A stretch of 64,000 nucleotides of DNA from an uncultured Sphingomonadales bacterium (GCA_903839675.1 CAIMDB010000028.1:62001-126000); one strand, 5' to 3'. Shown: positions 1 to 7,632, counted from the stretch's first letter. The notes: generated by a model from the letters alone, not told the origin. Numbers and translations are program-made.

Positions 1-775
1 AGCCTCCAGCTTCCGCAGCACAGACATGCGCGGCGGTGCCAATGGCGGTCGCATCCGTCTGGAACCGCAGCGGAGCTGGGAGGTGAACAACCCGGCGGAA
101 CTGACCAAGGTGCTGGGCAAGCTGGAAACCATCCGGGCTGACCTCAACAAGAGCACAAAGGGTGCAAAGCAAGTCTCGCTCGCGGATCTGGTGGTTCTGG
201 CCGGCAATGCAGCGGTCGAACAGGCCGCAAAGGCGGCAGGCCATGACGTGACTGTGCCCTTCAGCCCCGGTCGCGTCGATGCAACGCAGGCACAGACAGA
301 CGTCGCATCATTCAATGAGCTCAAGCCAAAGGCAGATGGCTTCCGCAACTATTATGGTGCGGATGCCGATGTTGGGCCGGTTGAGGCCTTGATCGACAAG
401 GCCGATAAGCTGGACCTGACCGTTCCGGAGATGACCGTGCTGTTGGGCGGCATGCGCGCGCTGGGTGCCAATGCTGGCGGCACAACCACAGGTGTGCTCA
501 CCACACGTCCGGGCACGCTCAGCAACGATTTCTTCGTCAACCTTCTGTCGATGGACACTGCATGGTCCAAGGCAGCCACCGAAGGTCTGTACGAAGGCAA
601 GGATCGCAGCAATGGCACGCTGAAGTGGACCGCCAGCCCGGTTGACCTTGTGTTCGGTTCAAACTCTGAACTGCGCGCCGTGTCGGAAGCCTATGCCGCT
701 GACGACGCCAAGGATGCCTTTGTGAAGGACTTCGTGGCGGCCTGGTCCAAGATCATGGACGCAGATCGCTTCTAA
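1..775 (+). CDS. katG: Catalase-peroxidase KatG, C-terminal part (5' end outside window)
   Basis: The window opens inside this gene; the reading frame is open from base 2 and gives the last 257 residues. KatG is a haem enzyme that destroys hydrogen peroxide and has broad peroxidase activity. The visible part matches the C-terminal catalase-peroxidase domain: [14 protein letters not shown] near its start, then [19 protein letters not shown], then FRNYYG, and the usual ending with [11 protein letters not shown]. The catalytic haem-pocket domain lies upstream and cannot be seen. A perfect 11-bp hairpin follows the stop codon. The next gene encodes a c-type cytochrome, with a 75-bp gap. Identity is secure; completeness of the 5' half cannot be judged. 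Confidence 0.96.
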   Translation, partial: ASSFRSTDMRGGANGGRIRLEPQRSWEVNNPAELTKVLGKLETIRADLNKSTKGAKQVSLADLVVLAGNAAVEQAAKAAGHDVTVPFSPGRVDATQAQTDVASFNELKPKADGFRNYYGADADVGPVEALIDKADKLDLTVPEMTVLLGGMRALGANAGGTTTGVLTTRPGTLSNDFFVNLLSMDTAWSKAATEGLYEGKDRSNGTLKWTASPVDLVFGSNSELRAVSEAYAADDAKDAFVKDFVAAWSKIMDADRF

Positions 776-792
776 GCCAGCGTTGAGACAGG

Positions 793-819
793 GGAGGGCA
801 GTGCCAGTCACTGCCCTCC
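793..819 (+). terminator. Strong hairpin after katG
   Basis: An 11-bp perfect inverted repeat (GGAGGGCAGTG, loop CCAGT, CACTGCCCTCC) lies 17 bases past the katG stop. No T-run follows, so it may be a weak intrinsic terminator or an mRNA 3'-end stabiliser. Confidence 0.55.
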
Positions 820-850
820 AACTCCCTTCCCCAAAAACCGGAAAAGACAC

Positions 851-1213
851 ATGCGTGTAAAAGCGTTCAGCTTGGTTGCGGCCAGCTTCATGGCGACATC
901 GGCAGGGCACGCGCAGACGGTGTCCGCCCCCATAGCTTTCGCTGTCTGTGCGGGCTGTCATTCCGTCCAGCCGGGAAAGACGGTCTTCGGCCCCAGCCTC
1001 GCTGGACTTGCCGGTCGCAAAGCCGGATCGGTTCCCGGCTATGCCTATAGCCCGGCGCTCAAAGCCTCTGGGTTGACTTGGAATGCCGCAACCTTGGACC
1101 GTTGGCTGAAAGGCCCCCAGCGCCTTGTGCCGGGCACGCGCATGCCCTTCCCCGGCATGCAGGACGCTAAAGCCCGCAAGGCTGTCATCAGCTATCTCAT
1201 GACCCTGCGGTAA
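851..1213 (+). CDS. Small secreted class I cytochrome c
   Basis: A 120-residue protein with an N-terminal signal peptide ending near AGHAQ (residue 22), so it is periplasmic. A single haem-binding CAGCH motif sits at residues 33-37. The likely axial methionine is M98 in GTRMPFPG, the classic mitochondrial-type cytochrome c arrangement. WxxxxLDRWLKGP before it and the closing ARKAVISYLMTLR helix are typical of the family. It would shuttle electrons in the periplasm. It follows katG, so a role in peroxide or redox stress is possible but is only inferred from position. Its last ~25 codons occur again, decayed, about 380 bp downstream. Confidence 0.9.
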   Translation: MRVKAFSLVAASFMATSAGHAQTVSAPIAFAVCAGCHSVQPGKTVFGPSLAGLAGRKAGSVPGYAYSPALKASGLTWNAATLDRWLKGPQRLVPGTRMPFPGMQDAKARKAVISYLMTLR

Positions 1214-1248
1214 GGCGGAGCTCTTCTCCACCAACCGCTCTCCCCCAA

Positions 1249-1431
1249 TCAGTGTTTCATGTGTTCGGGCATGCCCAGTGCCTGCCGCAATATGTTGTCA
1301 TAAAGCATCATCGCGGACTGCGCGTCTTCATCAAACAAGCAGCCCGTCGTTTCGAAAACGAGTTCAAGCGCGTCATAGAGGCTCCGATAAACATCATCGG
1401 CTTTCTCACCCAAATGGTTTAGAGGTTCCAT
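1249..1431 (-). CDS. Small 60-residue hypothetical protein, copy 1
   Basis: This 60-residue, acidic, mostly helical protein is close in sequence to the ORF at 1629-1811. Both end with the identical stretch ILRQALGMPEHMKH and share the pattern ADDxYRxLxxAL.xVFE..G..FDxxA. No known domain is recognised. Preservation of the frame in both members of a tandem duplication argues that it is a real gene. It is convergent with the cytochrome gene, with 35 bases between their stops. No function can be assigned. Confidence 0.6.
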   Translation of the reverse strand: MEPLNHLGEKADDVYRSLYDALELVFETTGCLFDEDAQSAMMLYDNILRQALGMPEHMKH

Positions 1432-1523
1432 TGTCCGACCTACCTTCCTGCCCCCTTAACGTCTCTCCTTTTCAATTGCTTAGGCCTTTGCTTCATCCGG
1501 ATCGGCGCACCGTGTGGCTGAGA

Positions 1524-1600
1524 ATGCCCTCGCCCGGCATGCAAGATGCAAAAGCGCTTCAAGCGGTGATCAGCTATCTCATGACCCCGCGCCAAGGCGA
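1524..1600 (+). pseudogene. Decayed duplicate of the cytochrome c 3' end
   Basis: Read in frame, this piece gives MPSPGMQDAKALQAVISYLMTPR, which matches the C-terminus of the upstream cytochrome (MPFPGMQDAKARKAVISYLMTLR). It has no haem motif, no start, and its stop has been lost. It lies at an offset of ~380 bp from the parent, the same offset as between the two 60-residue genes, so one duplication event explains both. Confidence 0.75.
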
Positions 1601-1628
1601 CAGGCGCCACCACCAACGCCCGGCGCAA

Positions 1629-1811
1629 TCAATGCTTCATGTGTTCGGGCATGCCCAGTGCCTGCCGCAATATGCCGTCATACACCAACAGCGCGGCCCG
1701 CGCCGCATCGTCAAACTCGCTTCCCGACGCCTCAAACACAACGGCAAGCGCCTCGTTGAGTTTGCGATAAAAATCATCAGCGGTCATGCCAAGATCATAG
1801 ATCGACCCCAT
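1629..1811 (-). CDS. Small 60-residue hypothetical protein, copy 2
   Basis: Paralogue of the 1249-1431 gene on the same strand. The two differ mostly in the N-terminal half and are identical over the last 14 residues. Predicted helical and acidic, with no signal peptide, no membrane segment and no recognised domain. A perfect TGTGA-N6-TCACA palindrome lies ~64 bp upstream of its start and could control it. Function unknown. Confidence 0.6.
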   Translation of the reverse strand: MGSIYDLGMTADDFYRKLNEALAVVFEASGSEFDDAARAALLVYDGILRQALGMPEHMKH

Positions 1812-1874
1812 ATTTCGTCCTGCCCTTCACTCTTGTAAGTGTTGGCAATTAAAGGACTTATGCCCTGCTGGAGG

Positions 1875-1890
1875 TGTGACGGCGATCACA
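1875..1890. promoter_or_regulatory. CRP-like palindrome TGTGA-N6-TCACA
   Basis: Perfect 5-6-5 inverted repeat TGTGACGGCGATCACA, identical to the core consensus of CRP/FNR-family operators. It lies upstream of the minus-strand small gene starting at 1811. To the right there is only the integrative element boundary. No experimental support; inferred from the word alone. Confidence 0.45.
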
Positions 1891-2057
1891 GTTTGCGCGA
1901 CAACCGCGGCCAAATTGGCGGCAATCAAATCTGACGTTCTCTCTAGGAACAATGCGCGGCAGTCGTCCCCCGCCGCTGATCGGCCAGATCATATTGCTGG
2001 CGCCGCATGCCGGAGGGGCGACCCATCGCCCTAAAACTTGGCTGACGTCATCAGAAG

Positions 2058-2083
2058 TTGGTGGCAGGGCTTGTATAGAACCA
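2058..2083 (+). repeat. Degenerate att site (copy of the tRNA-Tyr 3' end)
   Basis: TTGGTGGCAGGGCTTG..GAACCA aligns to the tRNA 3' end at 12970-12996 (TTGGTGGACAGGGCTGG..GAACCA) with one gap and about five mismatches, in the same orientation. This is what the displaced chromosomal tRNA end should look like after integration. The similarity is imperfect, so confidence is moderate. Confidence 0.45.
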
Positions 2084-2129
2084 TATACTTAACTCATTGA
2101 TATATATTCATTTGTTGTGAGATTTGAGC

Positions 2130-2154
2130 TTTACCCCCACATTACCCCCCACAC
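2130..2154 (+). repeat. Left-end integrase arm-type repeats
   Basis: Two direct copies of TTACCCCCACA-like sequence in tandem, ~50 bp inside the presumed left att site. The same word occurs four times near the right end (12779-12855). Likely arm-type sites for the element's integrase, by analogy with other P4-type systems. Confidence 0.55.
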
Positions 2155-2361
2155 TTTCGAGCAGCGGGCGGCTAGATCATGAGCGTCCCCAAGCCACGAC
2201 TTTACGCACGCCATCGAAAATGCTTGGCCGCCAGCGGCGCCACCAAGTGGACCCGATCATCAACTGGAGCGATCACGAAGGGCGGAGCGAACTTACACTG
2301 CATGGAAGCCTATATCGAAGTGGCGTGACAAACCACGGACAAGCGGATTGCAACTTCCCTA

Positions 2362-3156
2362 ATGTTGCGACAACCATTGGCAACCTCTCCCACGACACAT
2401 GGCATAAAGACTGTGACAGAAAAGATTAAACCGCTGAGCTGGGAAGATTTCGGGCCTGAGGCGATACCTCAATTGGAGCAACACACTGCCAAAGCGGCGC
2501 ACGACGTTTGGTGGACGTGGCCTGAAGCTATCGCTTGGGTAGGCAGCGAAGACTACCGCAATATTGCCACGCTTCGTCAATGGGGCAATTTTTTGCCACT
2601 TGAAGCAGGCCACACCCTCAAAGGACAGGAGGATATCGCCAGAAGCTTCTGCACTTCACCCCAGCAAGCTGAAGCAAGCCTGATGCAGGCAATTGAAACA
2701 GGTGCCATCCAAACCAGTGGCCGCTCAAAGCCTAATGCTAATCCCATGCGCCTTGAGCCCGAGACATGGCGCGGTGGTGCAATTACTTACTCGCGTGGGA
2801 CAGCATGTCTCGTCAGTAAGCTAGACACGTGGTCTGCGCCTTGGGCTTACGACATAGCAGTTCATAGAGCAGATTTGGTTGCCTTCACAGCAACTGGGAA
2901 AGCCGATCCAGCAACCAGTAATGTAACCGATGCTGTCCCGCGATTAACCGCTAACGCTGAACGTGAATGCAAAGACTGGCTTTATTCCGCTTTTGCGCAA
3001 GACGCTGAAATGAAGCGGCCTAAGAAGTCATTTCAGGAAGAAGCAATTTCAATATTTTCTGGACGCCTTTCGGTCCGAAGCTTCATCAGAGCATGGGACT
3101 CGCTTGCACCTCAGTCCGGCCGTTCAAGGCCGGGACGAAAAGGAGGAAAATCATAA
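2362..3156 (+). CDS. Orphan tryptophan-rich protein at the element's left end
   Basis: A 264-residue soluble protein (or 247 residues from a GTG at 2413, which begins VTEKIKPLSWEDF). The first third contains clustered aromatics (WWTWPEAIAWVGSEDYRN) and RQWGNFLPL. The middle has LEPETWRGGAITYSRG, and the C-terminus is basic (RSRPGRKGGKS). No known domain is recognised. It is the first gene inside the left boundary and reads toward the HTH/primase module ~95 bp downstream. Its base composition is lower in GC than the flanking chromosome. It could be a regulatory or DNA-associated protein of the element, but that is only positional inference. The start is uncertain. Confidence 0.7.
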   Translation: MLRQPLATSPTTHGIKTVTEKIKPLSWEDFGPEAIPQLEQHTAKAAHDVWWTWPEAIAWVGSEDYRNIATLRQWGNFLPLEAGHTLKGQEDIARSFCTSPQQAEASLMQAIETGAIQTSGRSKPNANPMRLEPETWRGGAITYSRGTACLVSKLDTWSAPWAYDIAVHRADLVAFTATGKADPATSNVTDAVPRLTANAERECKDWLYSAFAQDAEMKRPKKSFQEEAISIFSGRLSVRSFIRAWDSLAPQSGRSRPGRKGGKS

Positions 3157-3250
3157 CGCCGTTTCGAAACGCCAACATTTCGCGTCGCCTTTTTAGCTAG
3201 GAACACAAGCCGCATTTTCAGCCTCGTTCATTAAAAAACGAGGTACTTCA

Positions 3251-3439
3251 ATGCAGTGCACCAACCATCACACCCCGAAGCTTGGCTACAGCATCCGGGA
3301 AGCCTGCCAGGCGTCTAGCCTTGGCCGGACAACAATTTATAGTCACATCTCCGCAGGACGCCTCCGCGTTGTCCGGGTCGGCCGCCGGACGATTATTCCG
3401 GCAGAGGCGCTGCACGCGCTAATCGCAGGGGAGGCATAA
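3251..3439 (+). CDS. AlpA/excisionase-like small HTH protein
   Basis: A 62-residue protein. The pattern YSIREACQASSLGRTTIYSHISAGRLRVVRVGRRTIIPAEALHALI is the winged/MerR-like helix-turn-helix of excisionase and AlpA-type proteins: recognition helix in the middle, then a beta-hairpin wing with arginines. Such proteins bind element ends for excision or activate the element's integrase and replication genes. It has a ribosome-binding-like GAGG ~8 bp upstream. It precedes primase and ATPase genes, the usual order in P4-like and satellite-like islands. Whether it acts on excision or on transcription cannot be told. Confidence 0.8.
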   Translation: MQCTNHHTPKLGYSIREACQASSLGRTTIYSHISAGRLRVVRVGRRTIIPAEALHALIAGEA

Positions 3440-3549
3440 GCCATGTCCCCTCAACTCCAAAACTGCGCAGAGACGCGGCCAATGCGGCAGAGCATTATCA
3501 GTTGGTTCCGCGGTCCTTCTAACCATGTCAAGCAAGGGAAGGTGAAGCT

Positions 3550-4476
3550 ATGATTGATGTGCACGCAATCGCTGCCCACTACGGCGGCGAGGTCTGTAAA
3601 GGGAATGCCCTGATCCCGACGCCCGGCCATTCCAAACGCGATAGGGGAACCGCGATAAAGCCACACCCTTTCGCTCCCGATGGCGTGCTTGTTGCCTGCT
3701 ACAACGGCACCACTGCCGATGCAATTGCGGTGAAGGAAATCCTTCGGCGAGATGGCTTCATCACTTCTGATGGTAAGCGCAATGCTCGCAGCCTGTCGGT
3801 GGCAGAGCGTCGGGCAATTCGGCAAGCTGACCTGACCCAAAAGCGGCAACGGTTGGCACGCGAGAAAATGGCGGCAGCTGACGCGGTGAGCCTTTGGAAT
3901 AACTCACATCCGGCAAACGCCGCGCACGCCTATCTTGTCAGCAAGGGCCTTGAGCCGTTCGGCATTCGTCAGTCGGGTGATAAGTTGCTGGTGCCAATGG
4001 TGGACGCTAGCTTTTGCCTTTGGAATGTCCAGCGCATCTACCCTGATGGCTTCAAGCGGTTTCTTCCGGATTGCCGCACCACTGGCCTATTCTGGAACCA
4101 TGGCGCACGCAATCTGGATGGGACACCGGCTGACGGTCCGCTTGTTATTGGAGAGGGCTTTGGCACAATGGCGGCCATTCACATGGCAACCGGCCATGAA
4201 GTTGTCGCAGCTATGTCCGCTCACAACCTTGAAACGGTCGCCCGCGCCTCGCGCAAGCTCTACCCATCCCGCGAGATTGTCATCGCGGCAGACGATGACA
4301 GCCATATGCGGGAAAATCTTGGCCTTCTGACTGCGTTAAAGGCCGCTCAGGCAATAGGCGGGCATCTGGCAACACCAAGGCCTCAAGTAAGCTCAGGGGA
4401 ACTAAGCGTCGATTTTGCCGACATTCCTCGCGATCAAGTTAAGCAGCGCATCGCTGCAGCCCGGCAGGGAGGCTAA
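3550..4476 (+). CDS. Toprim-domain primase-like replication protein
   Basis: A 308-residue protein. The C-terminal half holds a Toprim-type fold: LVIGEGFGTMAAI around residue 198 supplies the conserved glutamate and IVIAADDDSH around 246 the acidic DxD motif. The N-terminal ~130 residues resemble the zinc-less or reduced N-domains of plasmid and phage primases (ALIPTPGHSKRDRGTAIK). It would synthesise primers for the element's own replication. It is followed after 5 bp by the ATPase gene, so the two are surely co-expressed, and it is preceded by the small HTH gene. It is shorter than full DnaG-type primases and carries no helicase domain of its own; the neighbour may supply it. Confidence 0.85.
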   Translation: MIDVHAIAAHYGGEVCKGNALIPTPGHSKRDRGTAIKPHPFAPDGVLVACYNGTTADAIAVKEILRRDGFITSDGKRNARSLSVAERRAIRQADLTQKRQRLAREKMAAADAVSLWNNSHPANAAHAYLVSKGLEPFGIRQSGDKLLVPMVDASFCLWNVQRIYPDGFKRFLPDCRTTGLFWNHGARNLDGTPADGPLVIGEGFGTMAAIHMATGHEVVAAMSAHNLETVARASRKLYPSREIVIAADDDSHMRENLGLLTALKAAQAIGGHLATPRPQVSSGELSVDFADIPRDQVKQRIAAARQGG

Positions 4477-4481
4477 TTGCT

Positions 4482-5768
4482 ATGGCGTCAACGGCATTCA
4501 CCCCGATAAATTTCAACACGCTTCACCTCGACGAAGCGGAGGCGAGCATCAATGTCCCCAGTGCGCTGCGTGCAACCCCCTACCGCTGGCCAGAAGCGCG
4601 TTCGCTGCCCACGCGGAAATGGTTGCTTGGCCATTGGCTCCAACGGGGCGAAGTAACGGTAATCATTGCACCAGGCGGCTCCGGCAAGAGCACCATCGGT
4701 CACACTCTTGTCTTGTCCCTCGCAAGCGCGCGGGAACTTTTGGGTCAGACTTTGCCTTATGGCCCGCAAGCGGCTTGGGTCTTCAACCTTGAGGATGGCA
4801 CCGATGAGTTGGAGCGTCAGATGGCCGCCGCCTGCATCTTCCACGGCATTAGTCCGGCGGACTGCGGTGACAGGCTGTACCTCGATAGTGGACTGGTCCA
4901 ATCATTGTGCATGGCAGCCGAGGATCGTGAAGGGTTCGAACTGAACGAAGAACTCTTCAGTCAGGTGACCAATACGATCCGCGAAAAGAACATTGCCGCA
5001 GTGATCATCGACCCTTTTGTCTCCAGTCATGCTGTTCAGGAAAACAGCAACGGAGCAATTGATGCCATCGCCAAAAGGTGGAAACGGGTAGCTCAAGAAA
5101 CTCACTGCGCCATCGTGCTTGTCCACCACACCAAGAAGTTGGGCGGGCGCGAGGCTACGGCAGAGGACGGACGCGGTGCAATCGCCCTACGTGATGCTGC
5201 CCGTATCGTATTGACGCTCAATCCCATGAGCACTTCCGAGGCTAATGAGATCGGCATTACCGATCCCAAACTTCGCCAATCACTGGTGCGCATCGACACT
5301 GGGAAGGCCAATCGTTCGCCTGCTGGTTCTTCCGTCTGGATCAAGCTGGAAGGCCAAAGCCTCGAGAATGGAAGCGGACTTGAGCCGCCAGATTTTGTTG
5401 GGGTCGCTTCGCTTTGGGAAAAACCTGACTTGTTCCAAGGACTGTCATCACAGCACCTCTATATGTTCCAACAAGGCCTTGCATCTGGAGACTGGCGCGA
5501 AAGTGATCAAGCACACAATTGGGTTGGTCATCTGGTCGCCGAGATATTGGGCCTGTCTGTCGAAACCAATAAGCCCCGCATCAAGGCAATACTAAAGACG
5601 TGGCGCAACAACGGTTTACACATCGTTGAACACAGGAGGGAAAACGGCCGCGATGTTCCCTTTGTGATCGTCGGCAGACTGGTCGACCCCAGCGAAATTG
5701 CTCCAAACCCACACCTTAAAACCTGTAGTGCGGGCGGTGCGGAAAGTGTGGTGGATGACCCGCGGTGA
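4482..5768 (+). CDS. RepA-like AAA family ATPase / replicative helicase
   Basis: A 428-residue RecA-fold ATPase. Walker A is APGGSGKST near residue 65. A LEDGTDELERQ segment follows (the N(L)EDxxxExxxR pattern of RepA-type AAA_25 proteins). Walker B is VIIDPFVSSH near 173, and the HHTKK motif near 215 matches sensor residues of hexameric DNA helicases. The C-terminal ~120 residues look like a winged-helix DNA-binding tail. Together with the primase it would unwind and prime the element's DNA. It starts 5 bp after the primase stop. A large inverted repeat follows at 5776-5826. A role as helicase rather than as a plain ATPase is inferred from the family. Confidence 0.85.
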   Translation: MASTAFTPINFNTLHLDEAEASINVPSALRATPYRWPEARSLPTRKWLLGHWLQRGEVTVIIAPGGSGKSTIGHTLVLSLASARELLGQTLPYGPQAAWVFNLEDGTDELERQMAAACIFHGISPADCGDRLYLDSGLVQSLCMAAEDREGFELNEELFSQVTNTIREKNIAAVIIDPFVSSHAVQENSNGAIDAIAKRWKRVAQETHCAIVLVHHTKKLGGREATAEDGRGAIALRDAARIVLTLNPMSTSEANEIGITDPKLRQSLVRIDTGKANRSPAGSSVWIKLEGQSLENGSGLEPPDFVGVASLWEKPDLFQGLSSQHLYMFQQGLASGDWRESDQAHNWVGHLVAEILGLSVETNKPRIKAILKTWRNNGLHIVEHRRENGRDVPFVIVGRLVDPSEIAPNPHLKTCSAGGAESVVDDPR

Positions 5769-5775
5769 ACCCCAA

Positions 5776-5826
5776 CCGCACCACCTGCACCTCTCTATAG
5801 GAGAGTGCAGTGGTGGTGTGGTGCGG
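5776..5826. repeat. Large imperfect hairpin after the helicase gene
   Basis: Outer arms CCGCACCAC / GTGGTGCGG, inner arms TGCAC / GTGCA and CTCTC / GAGAG around a TATAG loop, with a small bulge on the right arm. It lies 7 bp past the ATPase stop. No T-run follows. It may be a transcript end, or a structured DNA site such as an origin of the element. Confidence 0.5.
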
Positions 5827-5909
5827 GTGAAGAGATACGAACACCCCTGAAGACACAATCCCTCAATGGAAGCGATTGACCAGATCAGCCCTGAAAGCAG
5901 GATCCCAAC

Positions 5910-6239
5910 ATGCGCAATGAGCAAGGCAAATTCGTTAAAGGCACTTCAGGCAATCCTCTAGGTCGGCCTCGTGTCATCCTGACTGTCCGGGATATCGCTC
6001 GCGAGCATACTGAAGAGGCGATTGAAACTCTGGCTTCCATCATGCGTGATGAGGTGGCCCCTGCCGCAGCTCGCATATCTGCCTGCACGGAACTCTTAAA
6101 CCGAGGGCACGGACGGCCGGTCGACCAACGGGCAATGTTGATGATCGGTGCGCAGTTGAACAGTGAGAGGCCTGTGCGGGAATGGTCAACAGCGGAACTC
6201 ATTGAGAAGATCAACGAATTGAGGCCGTATGAGGCCTAA
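5910..6239 (+). CDS. DUF5681 domain protein
   Basis: A 109-residue protein starting MRNEQGKFVKGTSGNPLGRP, the GNPxGRP signature of DUF5681, a domain often found next to terminase small subunits and in integrated elements. The rest is helical (EAIETLASIMRDEVAPAAARISACTELLNRGHGRP), resembling the DNA-binding helices of small packaging proteins. No large terminase is present here, so a packaging role is unsupported. A decayed paralogue of its C-terminal part lies at 7483-7632. Molecular function is unknown. Confidence 0.8.
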   Translation: MRNEQGKFVKGTSGNPLGRPRVILTVRDIAREHTEEAIETLASIMRDEVAPAAARISACTELLNRGHGRPVDQRAMLMIGAQLNSERPVREWSTAELIEKINELRPYEA

Positions 6240-6471
6240 GCATAGTGCCAGCGAAAAGGCTGCTGCTGCGCGCCTCGGTGGCCTCCCATGACTAGCATGA
6301 AGCATCACTTAGGGAGTGTGTTAGCGCTCTCGACCGAGGGTGGCCTGCGGGCGGCAACCTGCGCGTTACCTAAATCGAGAACTCTGATGCACATCCACGT
6401 ACCAAGCGGACCACATGATCAGAAACATACTCTCTCCGACCAACCCGGCAAGTATGTCCCTCATCAGGGTC

Positions 6472-6687
6472 TTACTTAAGTAGATCTGACGGGGGGACGT
6501 GCAACGCACTTGCAAGCGCTACAATGACCTTGAGAGAAGGGTTTTCCTGACCCCGCTCTATCCCCCCAAGATATCGAACGTCGACGCCGCAGAGGTCTGC
6601 CAGAGCCTCCTGTGAGTAGCCGATAGATTTACGGTTACTTCGAACAGTCTGCCCCAACCTGCTGGCCCATTCGGTTTCATCGGACAT
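6472..6687 (-). CDS. XRE-family helix-turn-helix regulator
   Basis: A 71-residue protein consisting almost entirely of an HTH_3 domain: RLGQTVRSNRKSIGYSQEALADLCGVDVRYLGGIERGQENPSLKVIVALASALHVPPSDLL. This is the Cro/C1 type used by phage-like elements and restriction-modification control proteins. An in-frame start four codons further upstream is possible; the start chosen keeps MSDETEWASRL, typical for the family. It is transcribed away from the beta-barrel gene at 6803 and could repress that gene, itself, or the replication module. No restriction enzyme is nearby. Confidence 0.82.
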   Translation of the reverse strand: MSDETEWASRLGQTVRSNRKSIGYSQEALADLCGVDVRYLGGIERGQENPSLKVIVALASALHVPPSDLLK

Positions 6688-6802
6688 GCAACGACACATG
6701 ACAACCGTGTCGATCTGGACAAGGAACTATAGTTCCTGTTATCAACAACATCGGCCATTTGTGCCCCCGCTGTTGGCAGCGGGATAACAAGGGAGGAATG
6801 TC

Positions 6803-7246
6803 ATGAAGAAGATGATTTTTGGCTGCGGATTGGCCATTTGCGCTATGGCTCCGGCGGCTGCTTTCGCTGAGGATGGCGTGCGATTGGAGGCTCGTGGCGG
6901 CGTTGCTTGGGATGGCGCGACAGAAGAACGTATCGGGGTAGGTGTGGGCTACGATTATAGCTTCGGCGGCGGCTTTGTGGGCATTACGCAAGCAATAGAT
7001 ACTAACGCAAAATTTGACTTTTCCGAAATCTCCACAGCCCTCCGTTTAGGAGCGAACGTCGGTGAAAAGGATAAGGCATTCGCAATCGGCGGTTTTGTAA
7101 TGCACAATTGGGAAAATGCGGAATTCTTGGCAGGTGCAGGGTACGAACACAGCCTCGGTGAGCGTACGTATGTTGGCATCCAGTATAACCGCCTGATGAA
7201 GTCCGACGTCAACCGCGTTCTGTTGAGCGTCGGCACTCACTTCTAA
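6803..7246 (+). CDS. Small outer-membrane beta-barrel protein
   Basis: A 147-residue protein with a clear signal peptide (MKKMIFGCGLAICAMAPAAAFAED). The mature part alternates hydrophobic and polar residues (VGVGYDYSFGGGFVGI, FAIGGFVMHNW, FLAGAGYEHSLGERTYVGIQY) and ends in SVGTHF. The terminal phenylalanine is the usual beta-barrel assembly signal. Most like the eight-strand, opacity-type porin-like family. AGGGAGGAATGTC precedes the start, a strong ribosome site. It is cargo of the element. It may alter surface properties, receptor exposure or phage adsorption, but no substrate can be inferred. Confidence 0.75.
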   Translation: MKKMIFGCGLAICAMAPAAAFAEDGVRLEARGGVAWDGATEERIGVGVGYDYSFGGGFVGITQAIDTNAKFDFSEISTALRLGANVGEKDKAFAIGGFVMHNWENAEFLAGAGYEHSLGERTYVGIQYNRLMKSDVNRVLLSVGTHF

Positions 7247-7256
7247 TGCTGCTACC

Positions 7257-7292
7257 GCGCAGGCTGAACGCCAAATCTGAGCGTTTGGCCTG
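7257..7292 (+). terminator. Probable hairpin after the beta-barrel gene
   Basis: Inverted repeats CGCAGG / CCTGCG and GCCAAA / TTTGGC lie within 40 bp of the stop codon. No clear T-run. Either a terminator or a 3'-end protective hairpin. Confidence 0.4.
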
Positions 7293-7482
7293 CGTGATGG
7301 CATCATGCTCGTCTTCGTTTCTTGAGGTTTTGCGGCAAGTAGGCAACAAGTCCCCGTGTGCTTAACAGCAACCCATGCAAACCCCCCGTTATCTGTTGAG
7401 CCATCTTCTCGCATTCAATGGCCTTGAGCAGCCAAAGCAGCCTTCAACGACACGCGAAGCGCGACCAGTGGACTAACTCACG

Positions 7483-7632
7483 ATGTTGATCATTGGCGCA
7501 CAGCTAAACGCGGACAAGCCCGCGCGGGAGATGTCGACGGCAGAACTCATCGAACGGCTCCTCAGCCTGAGCGGGAATCCCATTTATATTATCACGACAA
7601 AGCGAGTGATCTCAGGCGATGAATTAAAGTAG
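7483..7632 (+). pseudogene. Decayed second DUF5681 gene, C-terminal remnant
   Basis: The open frame reads MLIIGAQLNADKPAREMSTA..., parallel to MLMIGAQLNSERPVREWSTA... of the intact DUF5681 gene (5910-6239). The upstream ~25 bp still resemble the preceding part but in a shifted frame, and the GNPxGRP N-terminus is absent. It is most likely a remnant of another element of the same kind, or of an internal duplication. Confidence 0.7.

Larger units (their letters stand above)
1839..2361. other. Element left boundary region without a convincing gene
   Basis: Holds the CRP-like palindrome, the degenerate att copy, the arm repeats and an AT-rich stretch (2075-2120) that would suit a promoter. The open frame at 2124-2429 has no domain, odd composition and no ribosome site, so it is not called. 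Confidence 0.5.

Noticed and set aside
2124-2429. 101-codon open frame just inside the left element end
   Set aside because: Runs through the arm repeats, has no ribosome site or domain, and overlaps the better-formed gene at 2362.
5910-6239. Prophage packaging module suggested by DUF5681
   Set aside because: No large terminase, portal, capsid or tail gene exists in the element, so packaging cannot be claimed.
7046-7414. 122-codon minus-strand open frame at the end of the beta-barrel gene
   Set aside because: Half of it is antisense to a clear exported protein, and the start region has no ribosome site.
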